From Chloranthus sessilifolius (Eukaryota; Streptophyta; Magnoliopsida; Chloranthales; Chloranthaceae), in the NCBI GenBank assembly GCA_021018995.1, contig CM037596.1, positions 10,801,501 to 10,865,500 of the forward strand: DNA of 64,000 nt, read 5' to 3'. This document shows, piece by piece, positions 10,106 through 24,120 of the stretch. A program made the position numbers and the translations under genes. A model generated the notes under the pieces. It had not been told where the DNA came from. It saw nothing but the letters and a program-made list of their open reading frames with translations, and made no database searches. Position 1 is the first letter of the stretch. Every line of letters starts with the position of its first letter.

Positions 10106-13100
10106 GTAATAGTTCGTTGAATGCTTCATGTTATAAGTAATTGTTTGAATCTGTTGTTTATATTGTTAATGAGTTTAAATGTTCAATCTTGACAGCTTGT
10201 TGTTTGCTACATTTAAGAGAGAAATAACCAACGACAGCTAATTAAGTTAGATAAGGGTTTAAGCTTGCAATTCATGGGCTTAAAAGCAAATGAGGTAACA
10301 ATGAGTTTGGCAAGATTAAAAAATTTGCTAGTTTGAGTTAGATCTGGAGGCAATTTGGTTTGATAGGGCTCCATGTGCTGAGTTCAAATTGTTAAGTTTA
10401 ATAAGGGATAGTGTCTCCTGACCGACATCTAAACACCACAAATTGTTAAGTTTATTAAGGGATAGTGGCTCCTGACTGACATTTAAACACCAAAGTGGTG
10501 TTTAAATGATTTTACGCCATTGAATTAAACTTTTTATCTCACCATTTAAGTGTGGTTTATTATTATGTCATGTGAATGTGAACCATCCATTTGAAGAATT
10601 AAATATTGTTAGTTTAGAGTCCATAAATTTGATGGTTTAAACCTCCCAAAAAATGTGATTTTTGGGCCCATTGCCATGGGTCAAAATCTCGGAAATCCGG
10701 TACATATCGGTTTGCCCTCAAACTGATACGTATCGTTTGTATCGTCCGATACATTGAATGTATCGCTGATACAATGTTCAATGTATTAGATGATACATAC
10801 TATGTTTTTCCTAAGAAAAAAATAAATAAAAAAATCCAAATTATTGAATGATAATTTGAAATTATCGTCCGATACGAACAATAATTTTAATGTATCGGCT
10901 GATAATTTGGCCGATACATTGCAATGTATCATACCGGAGACCCCCTAAAACGATACGTATCGTTATTGTCCGATATTTTGACCTATGCCTATTGCTCATC
11001 AATTTATGATCTTAGCTCTTAGACGGTGTGGATTACCTACATCTTAAACCATTAATGGTGTAAGATGATTTAAGCATCATTTTGGTGATTAAACACCATC
11101 TTTGGTTGGAGTTTTGTTTGGGGAAGGATTCTAAATTTGGACCAGTTAAATAAGAGAGGTCTTAGCTTGCGAAACAAATGTGTCACGTGTCTTCAGGAGG
11201 AGTTGTCTGTTGATCATTGATGCTCCATTGCTGGGTGTCTAGAAAATTATGGGTCGTTGTTCTCAGTATGTTTGGTGTTTATTGGGTTTGTCCTAAGTCC
11301 TGTGGAGATCTTTTGGCTGCATGGGATGGTGTCAGGGTAGATGATGAGATGGGAAATCTTTGGTGTACCACGCCTTTAGCCATCATGTGGGCTATTTGGA
11401 ATGAGACAAATTCAAGAGTTTTCATGAGAATTAGAAAACCGGTTGATTTGATTTTGAAGGCTGTTAGGGATCTTGTTTTGGATTGGGCTCATCTTGCCCA
11501 TGTTCATGGTTAGTCGACGGATATTGAGTATGGTGAAATATGGGAAAACCTCATCACATAGCCACTCTTTCCTCTTGCATTGGGGCCCTTATCTTTGCTT
11601 GTACAGGTTGGATTGAAATTTCTTTGGGCTTGGGTTTTTACTATTTTTTTCCAGCTCCTCGTTGGGTTATACTCTTTTATTTATTTCTAATAAATTTCTT
11701 TAGCGATGAAAAAAAAATATTAAAAAAATGGGCATGCTCATGATTCATTCTGTAAAAATGTTTGTTTGCTTGGCCAAATACATGGAAATTGAAAGATAGA
11801 TTTATGAATAAAATCTGTGTTTCTAACACTGGGTTTTAGAAAGCTTGTCGAGTTCCAATCACGTGGTTGTGACGTCTGACGTGCTCTAATATAAATAAGG
11901 TGCAAGATCTTTTAGTAGCTTTTTCAATCTAACTGGTTCATGGTTTGCAGCAATTAAGTGAAATTAAGAGAGTTAGCCCAGTTAGTTTTATAGAAATGGA
12001 AGGACTTCGTCGTTGGAGTTGGGCTGCATTCTTCAAGTCATTACTTGTTTGCATTGGTTATGAATGGCTAGATGTCAGAAGCATAAGGTGAGGTCCATGG
12101 TTTATGTTGTTTACGAATGATATGGTGCTAATTGGCTAGTAAGGAAACAAGTAAATGATAAGTATAAAACTTTGGAGAAAGGCTTTTAAATTGAGGGGTT
12201 TAAAAATTAGTAAAACAAAGGTGGAATACATCAACTGCAAGTTTAGCGAAAACGAGAGCCTGAAGGATGATTTGGTCCAGATCGAAATTTTGGTGCTCCA
12301 GATCGAAATTTTGGTGCCCCAATATCGTAGTTTTCGATATATGGGTTCTATTATACAACTGGATGGTGGGTTGCGAAGGATCTCTGAAACAGTATGAATG
12401 CAGGGTGGGGGAAGTGGAGTCAGGTGATTGGAGGGACTTCTTTATAAAACAGTGATGAGACCTTGTATTAGTGTATAGTGCAAATTGTTGGCTAATATGA
12501 AATTAGAATATAGAGTTTCGTACTGACAAAAAAAAATCTATTGATGGATAAAAAAGACAACTTTCTTGGTTTAGACTTTAGATGCATACGCTAAGGTGGA
12601 AGACTGGAGTAACAAGAAAGGATAAGTTAGGGATGTGCACATAAGATTGATTAGGGATGGCCTGGGCATGTTCACTGGAGTTCTGAAACAACCCTTGTTT
12701 GAAGGATGGAAGGATTTTTTTTTTAATCGGTAAACAGGAATTTATTAGAAACAGAGTGAAAACATAAAACACCAGCAAGAAGCTGACAACAGACACCAGG
12801 GAAAATAATAAAAACCACCAAAGAAAAGAAAGCCTAAAACCCGACAATCCAACCTAGACAAGCCAAATGGGGGAATCCCAAAGCAAGATGGAAAAAAGGG
12901 CTAATTGTTGAGGCTACCCCAGTCATCACCGTGATTGTGTTTGGATATCCAAACTTCCACCCAACTGAGCTAAGTGAATCCATTCCAGAGAGAAATCCTT
13001 GACAGCCTTCATGATCAAATCAAAGGGCTTTCTACACCTTCTAAAAATCCGAGAATTTCTTTCTGTCCCAATCGACCACATCGCACCCAACGGAACAAGC

Positions 13101-16100
13101 TGACTACTATCTAGCTCACAGAATATGATAGTGTCATCAACAAGCTGTAAATGTGTCATAGTAGGCCCCCCAGGTGAAGTCAAGAAACCTCGGAACTTCT
13201 CCAATTCGGCTGTTTTCCCCAAAAGACCACATAGAGCTTCAGCTACGATGTTGAACAACATTGGCGGCGAAGGGTCTCCCTGTCCGAGCCCTCTAGAACT
13301 CTGGAAATACCCCTTAGAGCTGCCATTAATCAGGGTGGAAAACCAAGCAGAAGAGTAACAACCATTCATCCATTTGCACCATTGATCCCCAAACCCCATT
13401 CTTTTGATCATATGACACATAAAGTTCCTGTTAACCCTTTCGTAGGCCTTCTCCATATCCACTTTCTAAATGATGCCCATTCTTCCTCTTTTCTACCAAC
13501 CTGTTATGATAGAAGTCTTTGAGAAAATTCATCACATCATTTTTAACTGTATCCCAGAATTCTTGGAAGAATTCCATTGTGAAACCATCTGGCTTTGGGG
13601 CTTAAGTTCTACTGTTGTTCATGGCAGCTTCCTTCACTTCCTCCTCATCAAACACCCCTTCCAGATTGACTCTCTGCTGCTGAGATATGGTCCTGAAAGG
13701 TAACCCATTAAGAACAGGTCTATTCCAGCCTTCTTCGGTATACATGAGCTTATAGAATCAGATGATCTCCCTTTGCACTTCCTCGGCCATAGAGAATCTC
13801 ACTCCATCCAGATCAAGACTATCGATGTAATTCCGCTTACTTCTCGCATTTGCCACAAGATCGAAAAAACTGTGTTATTGTCCCGCAGTTGCCACAAGAT
13901 TGAAAAAACTGTGTTATTGTCCCCTTCCTCAAGCCAATGTACAAGAAAGGAGGAGAAAATGAACACCAATAAAGACTAGGAGAGAAATAGTGAGAAATGA
14001 CATGAAGGATTGCAGTGTACTAGATAGTTTTGCTTTCAATAGAGGGGAGAAATAAGACTTGCAAAGCCGACTCTAATAGATGGTACAAGGCAATGATGAT
14101 GATGCTGATGATTGGGTTGTATTCTGGCGGTGGAATGCACAAATCAAAATTTTCTTTATCAATTTCAAAGCTAGTTTTCATAACGTTCTTAAAAATAGAA
14201 ATAAAATTTTTATTTGATGCAGACTCTCCAATTTGGGATAAGACAATGATTTATGCGTCATCAAAGTTTACAAAATAACAACCACATTTCTCAATCTCTC
14301 AAATTGGGAAGGAATCAGAAGTCCATTCCTCATACTCCTCAAGCGGGGCATGCTTGGAAGGCTCTGGGTAGTCAATATTGACATCGCCAATGTTATCCAG
14401 ATTCAAATTGCAATCTATTGTCATCATCAAAGTTACATATTGAAATGTTCCTTTTGGAATAGTTTGGCCATCTTCATCATCAACCTTGATTAACCGACCT
14501 CACAGTTCTTTTTAGGTCCAAGGGGCATCATAACCTTATCCCATCTATTTGGTTTGGAATGGTTTGGCCGTACTGATCTCTAATATAAAAGAATTTGTCA
14601 TGCATAAATGGCGCTTTTGCTTCGAGCTAATGAACTTAGGAATTGAACTATCATATTCAGTGCTCTGCTATTTTGAACATTTTGAGGATGTGAGTAAACA
14701 CCAAAATCCATAATACAACACAAAATGAAAGATCTCACATGAGCTCTGATATCTTATTTTGCCTACTAATTTCAAGTGCATTCTGGATTTGTAACTTTTA
14801 TAAATAGAAATGAAAATTTGAATGATGTGGGGGTGGTGGAGTATTACTTCAACGATTTTTTCATTTATGAATTCTACTCTTAATTTTTCTTATTGTCCCT
14901 GTATTTAACTAACTTCACTGGATTCTTACAGTATATGAATGTTTGACTTTGTTTGATGGAGTACAGCTATTCTCTACAGAAATATTTAAACACGAGTAAA
15001 ATTGGGTTGTCATTTTTCGCTTTGTTAATGTGATTTGTGCCCTTTATTGTTGTTGTATTGAATAATGGGATAACTATCTGATAAAGTTTGTGTTTATTAT
15101 GATTCTAGTTTTTATTAGCTGGATGAATGAATGAATGAAAGCACCATAGAGGCACTGGCCATATGGTGTGTTTATATTTTGTTAACGATTATATGTTTAA
15201 TACAAGTTAATAGCAGGAAGATATTCAGGGGCAGGGGCAATTAAGTGAAGGTCTCAAAATTTTAATGAAGTTGGGGTGCTTAGGAGCCATAAATATAAAG
15301 TATGAAAAATTAAATTCTATCAGTATGATTCTATCGAATCCTAGGATATCAGAATGTTGAATAACAATGACTTCCGATAATACATAATCAGTTGGGTTAA
15401 TAGTGATCTTGGTGAAATAATAATGGCTTATCTATTTGGTGGTAGAGCAAAAGGAGGTTACAATGAGGGAGTATGAGAAGGAGATTATGGAGCTGGAGTG
15501 ACACCTTGGGTAGACGCCGGGCCTTTGCATTGCCATGGCCATAGCCCTAGGCGGGCCTTATATGGTCGGCCTTGCGGGCTTTAAGTTGGCCCTAGCTCTA
15601 GCCCGCTGGACTAGGGCTGTGCTTTGGTACATCACTATTTTTATTTTTTTTGTTATTCTTATGCTATAAGAAATATATGACACCTATTATTCTATAGTTG
15701 TAAATACAAATTATAATATGAAATATGAAAGATGGATAGCTCTATCTGTAAAATTACCAAATTAACCTTCTATCTATCTCTCTATTGGAAATGGTGTAAT
15801 AGTTAGAAAGAAGGGTACATTTGGTAAAACAAATATATAATAAATATTTACTTTAATATATATTATGTTGTTATATATGTATATATGAAATACAGCTAGG
15901 ATGTAGCGCGGCCCTAAATTTGAGGGCTTTTATTTTAGAGAACCAAGCCCTGCCCTAGGGCCCTCGGAATTTAGACTTAGCCCAACATTTAGGGTCTGGG
16001 CAGGGCTTTTATGGCCGGTCCGACCCTTTGAGAGCCCTAGTAGGCGATTCATATACGCATAAATCTATGAGGCAACTTCTACAGCACCCATTTGAAGTGG

Positions 16101-19100
16101 TCAACTAATAGTAATGTTTTTACCAATTTAATTTTAAATAGTTGAGTAGAGTTTTACTCCAAGGGCAACCATTACACTGGCCTAGGCTCCAAGAGTCTGC
16201 TGCCTAGGCACCGCCTGAGGGCCATTCTGTAGTAAGGTATGTCCCTATAATTCCTTTAAACCTTAGTCACAAAAGTCTCCAATTTTTCAAATATTGGAAA
16301 AAGTTGGCGACATGCCATCATCCTGTCTTTATTGTTGATTAACCGGCCAAGTCACGACTCGGTCGATTAATTGGCGATGTTTGTCATGTGGTCTGTTTTT
16401 TTCCTTTTTTGTCACTTATACTTAAGGGAATTTTTTTTAGGTTTTGTACTATTTTGTTCAATTTATTCATAGGTTTTGCCTATTTTGTACTATTTTGTTC
16501 ATTAAAATCATTATTTTTAACTTGAAATATATATGATATATTTTATATATTTTTTTGAGTTTTACCCCGATTTTTTCCGACTTTGACCGACTATTACCGA
16601 TTTTTCCCAACTTACCTTGCCGATTTATTGCTAACTCCCGACTTTGTGACTATGCTTTAGACTGTCTAACATTCATTTTCATGTTCTTTTATAGCAAGCT
16701 TGATTATGCTATGCATGCTACTACTATTCGTGTAATTCTCTATATATTTTCCGATATATAAAAGCATTATGTAGAATTTATATTGCAAGTAAGTAGTAAC
16801 TGCACATAAGTGCCTTTGTTATTTCGATTGCTTGCTGGCAGTGTCTAATTTCTTAGCTTACCAGTGTTCTTTTTCCACAATTCTTTAATCATCTGCTGTT
16901 TCGACTTTTTGTGCAGTTGCTTAGCTTTTTTTTGTTCACGTTTTGTTTTATATCTGTGTAAATTAGTTATTGTTTCAATATTACGGTACCTTATCTATAA
17001 TAATGTCTTATTCTGACCAGCGTCGATCAGGAGGATTAGTTATATGGAGAGCAGGAAGTGTAATGGTTGTGTATAGGGGAAGTACCTACCAACGGCCTTC
17101 ATCAAGATCTCAGTCTGTTGTCGAAGAAAGCAATTCCACAGAAAAATTACCTGAAGGGGTAACACTATTTATTCCAGATGTCTCTACAGCTAACAATTTG
17201 GTTGAAAAGGATGGAATTCCTGTTATTTCTTCAACCACAGAAAAGACAAAACTGTCTGTAATGAGTTCTAACTTCGTTGAAAGCTCTACAGAGGAAGAAA
17301 CAGAATACAACAGTCTATTAGATGGCTTGGGTCCTCGCTTTGTCGAATGGTGGGGAACTGGGTTTTTGCCCGTAGATGCTGATTTACTTCCTCAAAATAT
17401 CCCTGGTTACAAAACACCTTTTAGACTTCTTCCTAATAGAATGCGAGCACGGTTGACAAATGCAGAATTGACCAGTCTGCGAAAGCTTGCAAGATCACTT
17501 CCTTGTCATTTTGCTCTCGGTACTATCCTCTGTCATAAATTTATTGTTTACCAATTTAATGAAGAGTACCTTTAAATTCACCCAACGATTCTTTGAGTTC
17601 ACCCACGCATGTGGTCAAAATTTCGGGTATCTGATACGTATCGTCCGAGCTCAAAACCAATACGAATCGGACGATACGTATCGGAATAGTAAAATACCGG
17701 ACGATACATTCAATGTATCGTCCGGGCATCTACATACAAAATAGCGATACGGTACATTGAATGTACCGTATCGCCCAAGTCTGATACCGATACGTATCGG
17801 TATCGGACGATATTTTGATCCATGCACCCACGTTGAAAACCCATGGACTGCTTTTAATCAGATGATGGAGATTGTTATTTATTCCAATCTGTCACACGAT
17901 GGATCTGGAGATCATGGGTGCACGATCAGACGGTCAGTTTTTTTTATTTCATGTGATACGTATTCCAAAAAAGTGACCTTAAAATCAGGTTTAGCATGAT
18001 GAGCTCCTCGTGATTAAGGTCACTTTTCTGGGATGTGTGCCACGTGAAATAAAAAACTGACCGTCTGATGGTACGCCCATGATCTCAAGATCCACCTTGT
18101 GAAAGAGTGGGACGGAAAATGATCTCCATCATCTGATTCAAAGCAGTCAATGGGTTTTCAACGTGGGTGAACTCAAAGATTCGGTGGGTGAATTTAAAGG
18201 TACCCTTTAATGAATAGCTTTATCCAACTCTACTTTGTCTGTTCTAACGTATTATAGCATTTATCCTCATTGTTTCTCTGAAAAAGGAAGAAACAGAAAT
18301 CATCATGGGTTGGCAGCTGCTATTGTAAAGCTTTGGAATAAAAGCATAGTTGTGAAGATTGCTGTCAAGCGGGGAATTCAAAATACAAACAACAAATTAA
18401 TGGCTGAGGAGCTGAAGGTGTGCATTTTTTTACACGTTTCATGTGATAATATGATATTCCCAAGCTGTGTTCATGGTTATATCTATAGTGACAAATTTCT
18501 CCGAAATTCGCCGAAACAGGGGTCAGGCGAAACTTTTGGCGAAATTTCGATGATTTTTCCGAAATTTCATTAATTTCAGCGAAATTAAAGATAATTCTCC
18601 GATGTCAATATTTTTTTTAACCATTATGAAATAAAAATAAAAGATTTTTATAGATATTAAATATAATTTTTATATATTTTCTTTATACTCCCCAAAATTT
18701 TCCCGAACTTTATCTGAAGTGAACCAAAATGACCCCTTACCGAAAATGAAATTTGTCACTATGGTTATATAGCTTTTTTAAATCAAATCTACAATTTAAA
18801 TATATAATTCTCTGATGTGGATACTGACAGGGATATGGGATGGGATATGACTCCACTTTCCTAGATATCTAGGACATGAAAACAACAGATATCTGCATTT
18901 TATGTTACATGTTTTAGATATATAATTTACATATATTACATGCTGTGTGATTCTTTAAAGCATGCCATCTTTGATACCTGAAAACTTCTTTATGCCTAAC
19001 GCAGTGACACAACATGATAGTGATAACGCACTAGATACTCTCTGATACTTGCAGGATAGAGTTTTCCTATATCCTATTCTATTACTTTTTTTATTTTTGT

Positions 19101-22100
19101 TGTCATCCAATAATTTAAATGAGACGTCATAAAGAGTGACACTTCAAAAATTTTAAAATATATACACATCTAGAAGTATAATATTGGCTGGGAAATAACT
19201 TTGACCAAGTGTGCCTTGACCTTATGTTTTACCCATTTTGGCTGCATTGATTTGGCATCCCCGCCAGGGCACAAATTTCGACAGGGCTATTTGTATCATA
19301 TATAGGTTGTTTATCCGAAGTGCTGTCAAACATAATATTCGGTACTTTTATTTAGATAAAATAATTTCTGTCATTAATTAAAACAACAATAAAGTTGGAG
19401 GGAAATAGTGACCAGTGAGAAACAATATGAAGGATTGCACCATTCCATGTAATCGTGAACAGAAATGAGTGGATAATAAGACTCACAAATCCGACCCCAA
19501 ATAGATGGCATAAGACAATAACGATGTAGAATTTTATCTGATGGTATCGAGTTTTGATTTTCCAACCTAAAACCTCGGTCATTAATATAAGAAGATAGAA
19601 ACTGATATTCATCCATTTTTTTCCAGTGTATATTCCAACATATATGAGCTTGTATCAGACAGCAAGCAATGTAAGTAGATATGTGATATACGCATAGCCT
19701 TTCCCATAGTCACGAAGAAGATAGAAACTGATATCCATCCATTTTTTTCCAGTGTATAGTCCAACATATATGAGCTTGTATCAGACAGCAAGCGCTGTAA
19801 GTAGATTTGTGATATATACCCTTTCACATAGTCACAAAATCTCCTACTTTTTCAAAAGCTCAGAAAAAGTTGGAGACTTGCAGCCATCTCCCTACATCGT
19901 CTATTAATCAGCCGAATCAGCGACTTGGCCAATTAATCGGCGATGTTTGATCTTTGTTTTTTTCTTTCTTCTTCTTCTTTTTACCTATTAATTACTATTT
20001 TGTCCATTAAAGTCATTATTTATAACTTGAAATATATTATGATATATGTTTTAAAATTTTAAATTTTTAAAAAATTTTCCCCAACTTTAACCAAATTTTC
20101 CCAACTGAGACCCTTGCTGATTTATTGCCAACTCCCGACTTTGTGACTGTGCCATGTCATACTTGACTTGATATATTTTTGAATGATCCATCAATTGAGC
20201 TTGTATATTAATAGTGAGCTTGAGACTATGCAATCTCTTGGTTTCCCTATCTTGAAAGTTGAAACCATTCTGAAACTTAATTGAGGCAAGTAGATTCAAA
20301 ATTTAATTACTCTGTCTTGTAGATGCTAACGGGAGGTATCTTACTGCTACGAAACAAATACTACATCGTAATATACCGGGGAAAGGATTTCGTTCCTACC
20401 ACTGTGGCCACAGCTTTAACTGAACGGCAGGAATTGACAAAAGAAATTCAGGATGTCGAAGAGAAAGCACGGAGTGGAGCAGTTGAGGCAACTCATATGG
20501 AGAAAATTGAAGGGCAGGCACTTGCAGGCACCTTAGCTGAATTTCATGAGGCCCAGGCCCGATGGGGAAGAGAAATTTCGGCCGAAGAGCATAAAAAAAT
20601 GAAAGAAGAAGCTTCCAGAGCAAAGAGTATTAAGTTAGTCAAGAGGATTGGACATAAACTAGAACTTGTAAGTAAATTCAAATATATATCCTATCCTTTT
20701 TGCTGACTCATGCATGCAAAAATATCGATAACCTATACTCATGGTATCACAACTCGGCCGATACTGATACTTATCGGCGATACGTATCAATTTCTTCGAG
20801 AACCGAGACTGGTACCACCCCAATACAGGTATCGGGGTGGTATTGGTATCCATATCGATATCAAACCAGTACGGGTCAATTTCGGCCGATACTGACCGAT
20901 ACAATTATTTTTTTTCCTTTAAAAAATAAAAATAAAAATTGGCCGATATGGTATCGATGATATCATATCTGTATTAGGTGATAAGTATCAGTTCAAGATG
21001 GACCAACACCGAGTTTAATACCTTGCCTCTACTGTGATTTTTCGTTCCCTCCCAGCCAGTCTCTGAGACGCCTCTTATTTGTTATTTGTACAATGAAATG
21101 TAATATGCTATTAATAAGGCATATATGCCTTGTTGTATTACTCCTTGCTAGTTGCTACAAAAGCAGCGATAGCTGGGTTCTGGAGTTTTGAGTTTATAAG
21201 GAATCTGTCCTATGTTTTGGTTTTAGGTTTCATTTAAGTGCCTAGATTTAGTGTAAGGTTCTTAATTGAGATACACTTATAGTTTGAATGCTTTTAAATG
21301 TTCTAAACGAACTTCTGTAGAACTTAAGGTTCTTGGGTTTTCGTGTAAGTTAGGCTAACTGTTTTTTGGCAATCCTGCATCTAGATTTTGAACTCGAGCA
21401 CATTCTAGCATCATTGCATACTGATATTATTAGTGTCCGATTTTTGCATTTCCTTATTGTTTTCCAAGTTAACTATGGGTTAGATTCATTGTGATAAAAT
21501 ACGGCCTTTTTTGAAAATTACGCGTATGATATGCAATTTTTTTCCCACAACGAACTAAACACATATAATACCCATATTTTTGAATAAAATATGTATTTTC
21601 ATATAATATGCATATTTCGCGTATTAAACTTTTTTTTCCTTATTTAAAAAAAAGCTGTTTAAAACTTTTCTTTAAAAATATTTCAGTATTATCTCTTTTT
21701 TTTTCCCGAAATTTCCATTTTTTTTGTCTTCTGTATTTTACAGTTTTTTACCTTTTCGAATTTTTTCCCCGTATTTTGTCATTTTTTTCGAACTTTCTCG
21801 TTCACCGTATTAAATCTATACCCATATTTGTCACTTCACTAAAGTTCTGCATACTGCTTTGTTTAGTGCTATACAAAACACACTTTTCTTATGCTAGGTA
21901 TGACACCAAAGGTCAAAATCTCAGGTATCCGATACGTTTCGTCCGAGCTCCAAACCGATACGTACGGCATTTGAATGTACCGTATCGTCCTGGTCCAAAA
22001 CCGATACGTATCGTCCGATATGTATCGGCATCGGATGAAATTTTGGTCCAATAACGACACTGAATAGTCTAGTAAGTGAGGCTATGTTGCCAAAAAATAT

Positions 22101-24059
22101 GTTGTTCAGCTTGTAAACATTTTGGAGTTAGGTTTTTAGGGTTTAGTTGAGGGTAGTTATTTAAATTTTATTTTAGCAACTCCTTCTGTGTTATACTTGA
22201 CTTTGGGCGATCATTGTATGTACCAGGCCCAAGCCAAAATGCTAAGAGCAGAGAGACTGTTATCAAAGATAGAAGCATCCATGGTTCCAGTTGGGCCTTC
22301 TGATGATCAGGAAACAATAACTGATGAAGAACGGTTTATGTTTCGGAGAGTTGGTTTGAGAATGACGGCATACTTACCTCTCGGCATTCGTGGTGTTTTT
22401 GATGGTGTTATTGAGAATATGCACTTGCATTGGAAGCATAGAGAACTGGTAAAACTAATCTCTAAGCAGAAGACCCATTCATTTGTTGAAGACACAGCAA
22501 GGCTACTGGAATATGAGAGTGGTGGAATATTGGTAGCAATCGAAAGAGTCCCCAAAGGTTATGCGCTTATATACTACCGTGGAAAGAATTATCAGCGTCC
22601 AATAAGTCTGAGGCCGAGAAACCTTCTAACAAAGGCAAAAGCATTAAAGCGCTCAGTTGCCATGCAAAGACATGAGGTTCTGTCATCTTTTACCTGCCTA
22701 CCTTTTTTGTTTGCAACTTGAAATTTAGTGCATTAGGAAGGTTTCTTTTTAAATTTGAGTTCATGATGCTTCTGTACATCATTATTTGAATTTATGAATT
22801 TTAATATATTGTGCAGGCATTAAGTCAGCACATATCTGAGTTGGAGGCTACCATAGATCAGATGAAAGCTGAATTAGTGAGTTTCAATTTTCTCTATCGA
22901 TGCTATGATATTTACAACAATTTCACTATTTATGGATCACACTATTCCAGCAGTTATTTATTACAAATAGGTCACTTATTAATCTACTCTCCTTGTGTTA
23001 GATGGATTTTGAAATTTTCTATATCTTGGGTAACATTTTGGATATGTTCTTAGCCATTTTGTGATATATATATATATATATATATGAATTACTGCAACAT
23101 TCAATTCATCCTTTGATCTGATCTATTTGCAACTTTATATGGTTCAACCCATCGGCCCTATTGATTTTTAGCAACCAGGCCTGGACCTGACCTGATAATA
23201 TTAGGGTTTATTCTGACCTGCTAGATGGGCCACACCTTAAAGCCCGTTGGCACCCTGAAACAAAACTAGGAATTTTTTGTAAGCCGCACACCTTACCGTA
23301 CACCTTACCATACATTTTACCGTACCCTTCACTGTACACCTTACACCATACCGTGCACCTCACTACCTCAGCATACATCTTACCATACACCTTATCGTAC
23401 ACATCATCGTTTGGCTCCAACTCTTAGTTGCAAGCATTTGGCTGATTTTTGCTGAGTTAGGTTCGTAGTGTGGAGGAAATGGATGGCTTTGAGTTCGAGG
23501 GAGTGTTGTATTTTAGGTGTTGCTGTTTGGGTTCACAAGTCAGATAATTAGTGAAAAGGAGAGAAAAATGTATAGATATATCAAATTTAACAATTTGATA
23601 TATCTGTGATGATTTGAAGGTTATTCTATGTAATGAAAGCTGTATCTGATACTCCGTATTTGTAACCGACATTAACAATGTTGTAGTTTTGCATATTTTA
23701 AGATTTGCTGCTGGAGATAATTTAACTGTATCTTGTGCATTTTCTGAGTCTTAAATTTTGAAGCTGTGATGTCTTGTGCATTTTCTGAGTCTTAAATTTT
23801 GAAGCTGTGATGGATTTCTATTGTCAAAATTCTTATTCTTTCTTGCGGATTACGTATACAGGGGGATTCTAAAGATACAGAAGAAAGAAGTACCTGGAAT
23901 GAAGAGGAGCAGGTTCGATTTGTTCATGCCTCACAGTTCAAACAAGTGAGATTGTATTCTAGGAACACAAATTTTATTATGAGTTTGAAAGAATAATAAA
24001 TAATACCTTTAGCTTGTTATATGCAGATTGAAGACGAAGGTTCGTATCACGAGTCTGAC

Positions 24060-24120
<61 letters not shown>

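Noticed and set aside
16970-17575. 201-codon frame as a separate gene starting at ATG 16970
   Set aside because: The first 17 codons are intron; the family-conserved part starts at 17021 after TTCTGACCAG and joins exon 1 in frame.
20323-20706. ATG at 20323 as an independent start
   Set aside because: It is the first codon of an internal exon that completes CRM domain 2 and follows CTGTCTTGTAG; the frame past 20667 is intron.
23283-23412. CRISPR-like regular repeats
   Set aside because: Units are 10-14 bp, contiguous and degenerate, with no spacers; plant nuclear context.
23208-23420. Frame with repeated YGKVYGKM-type words
   Set aside because: It is the minisatellite in CFM3 intron 6 read on the minus strand, not a repeat protein.
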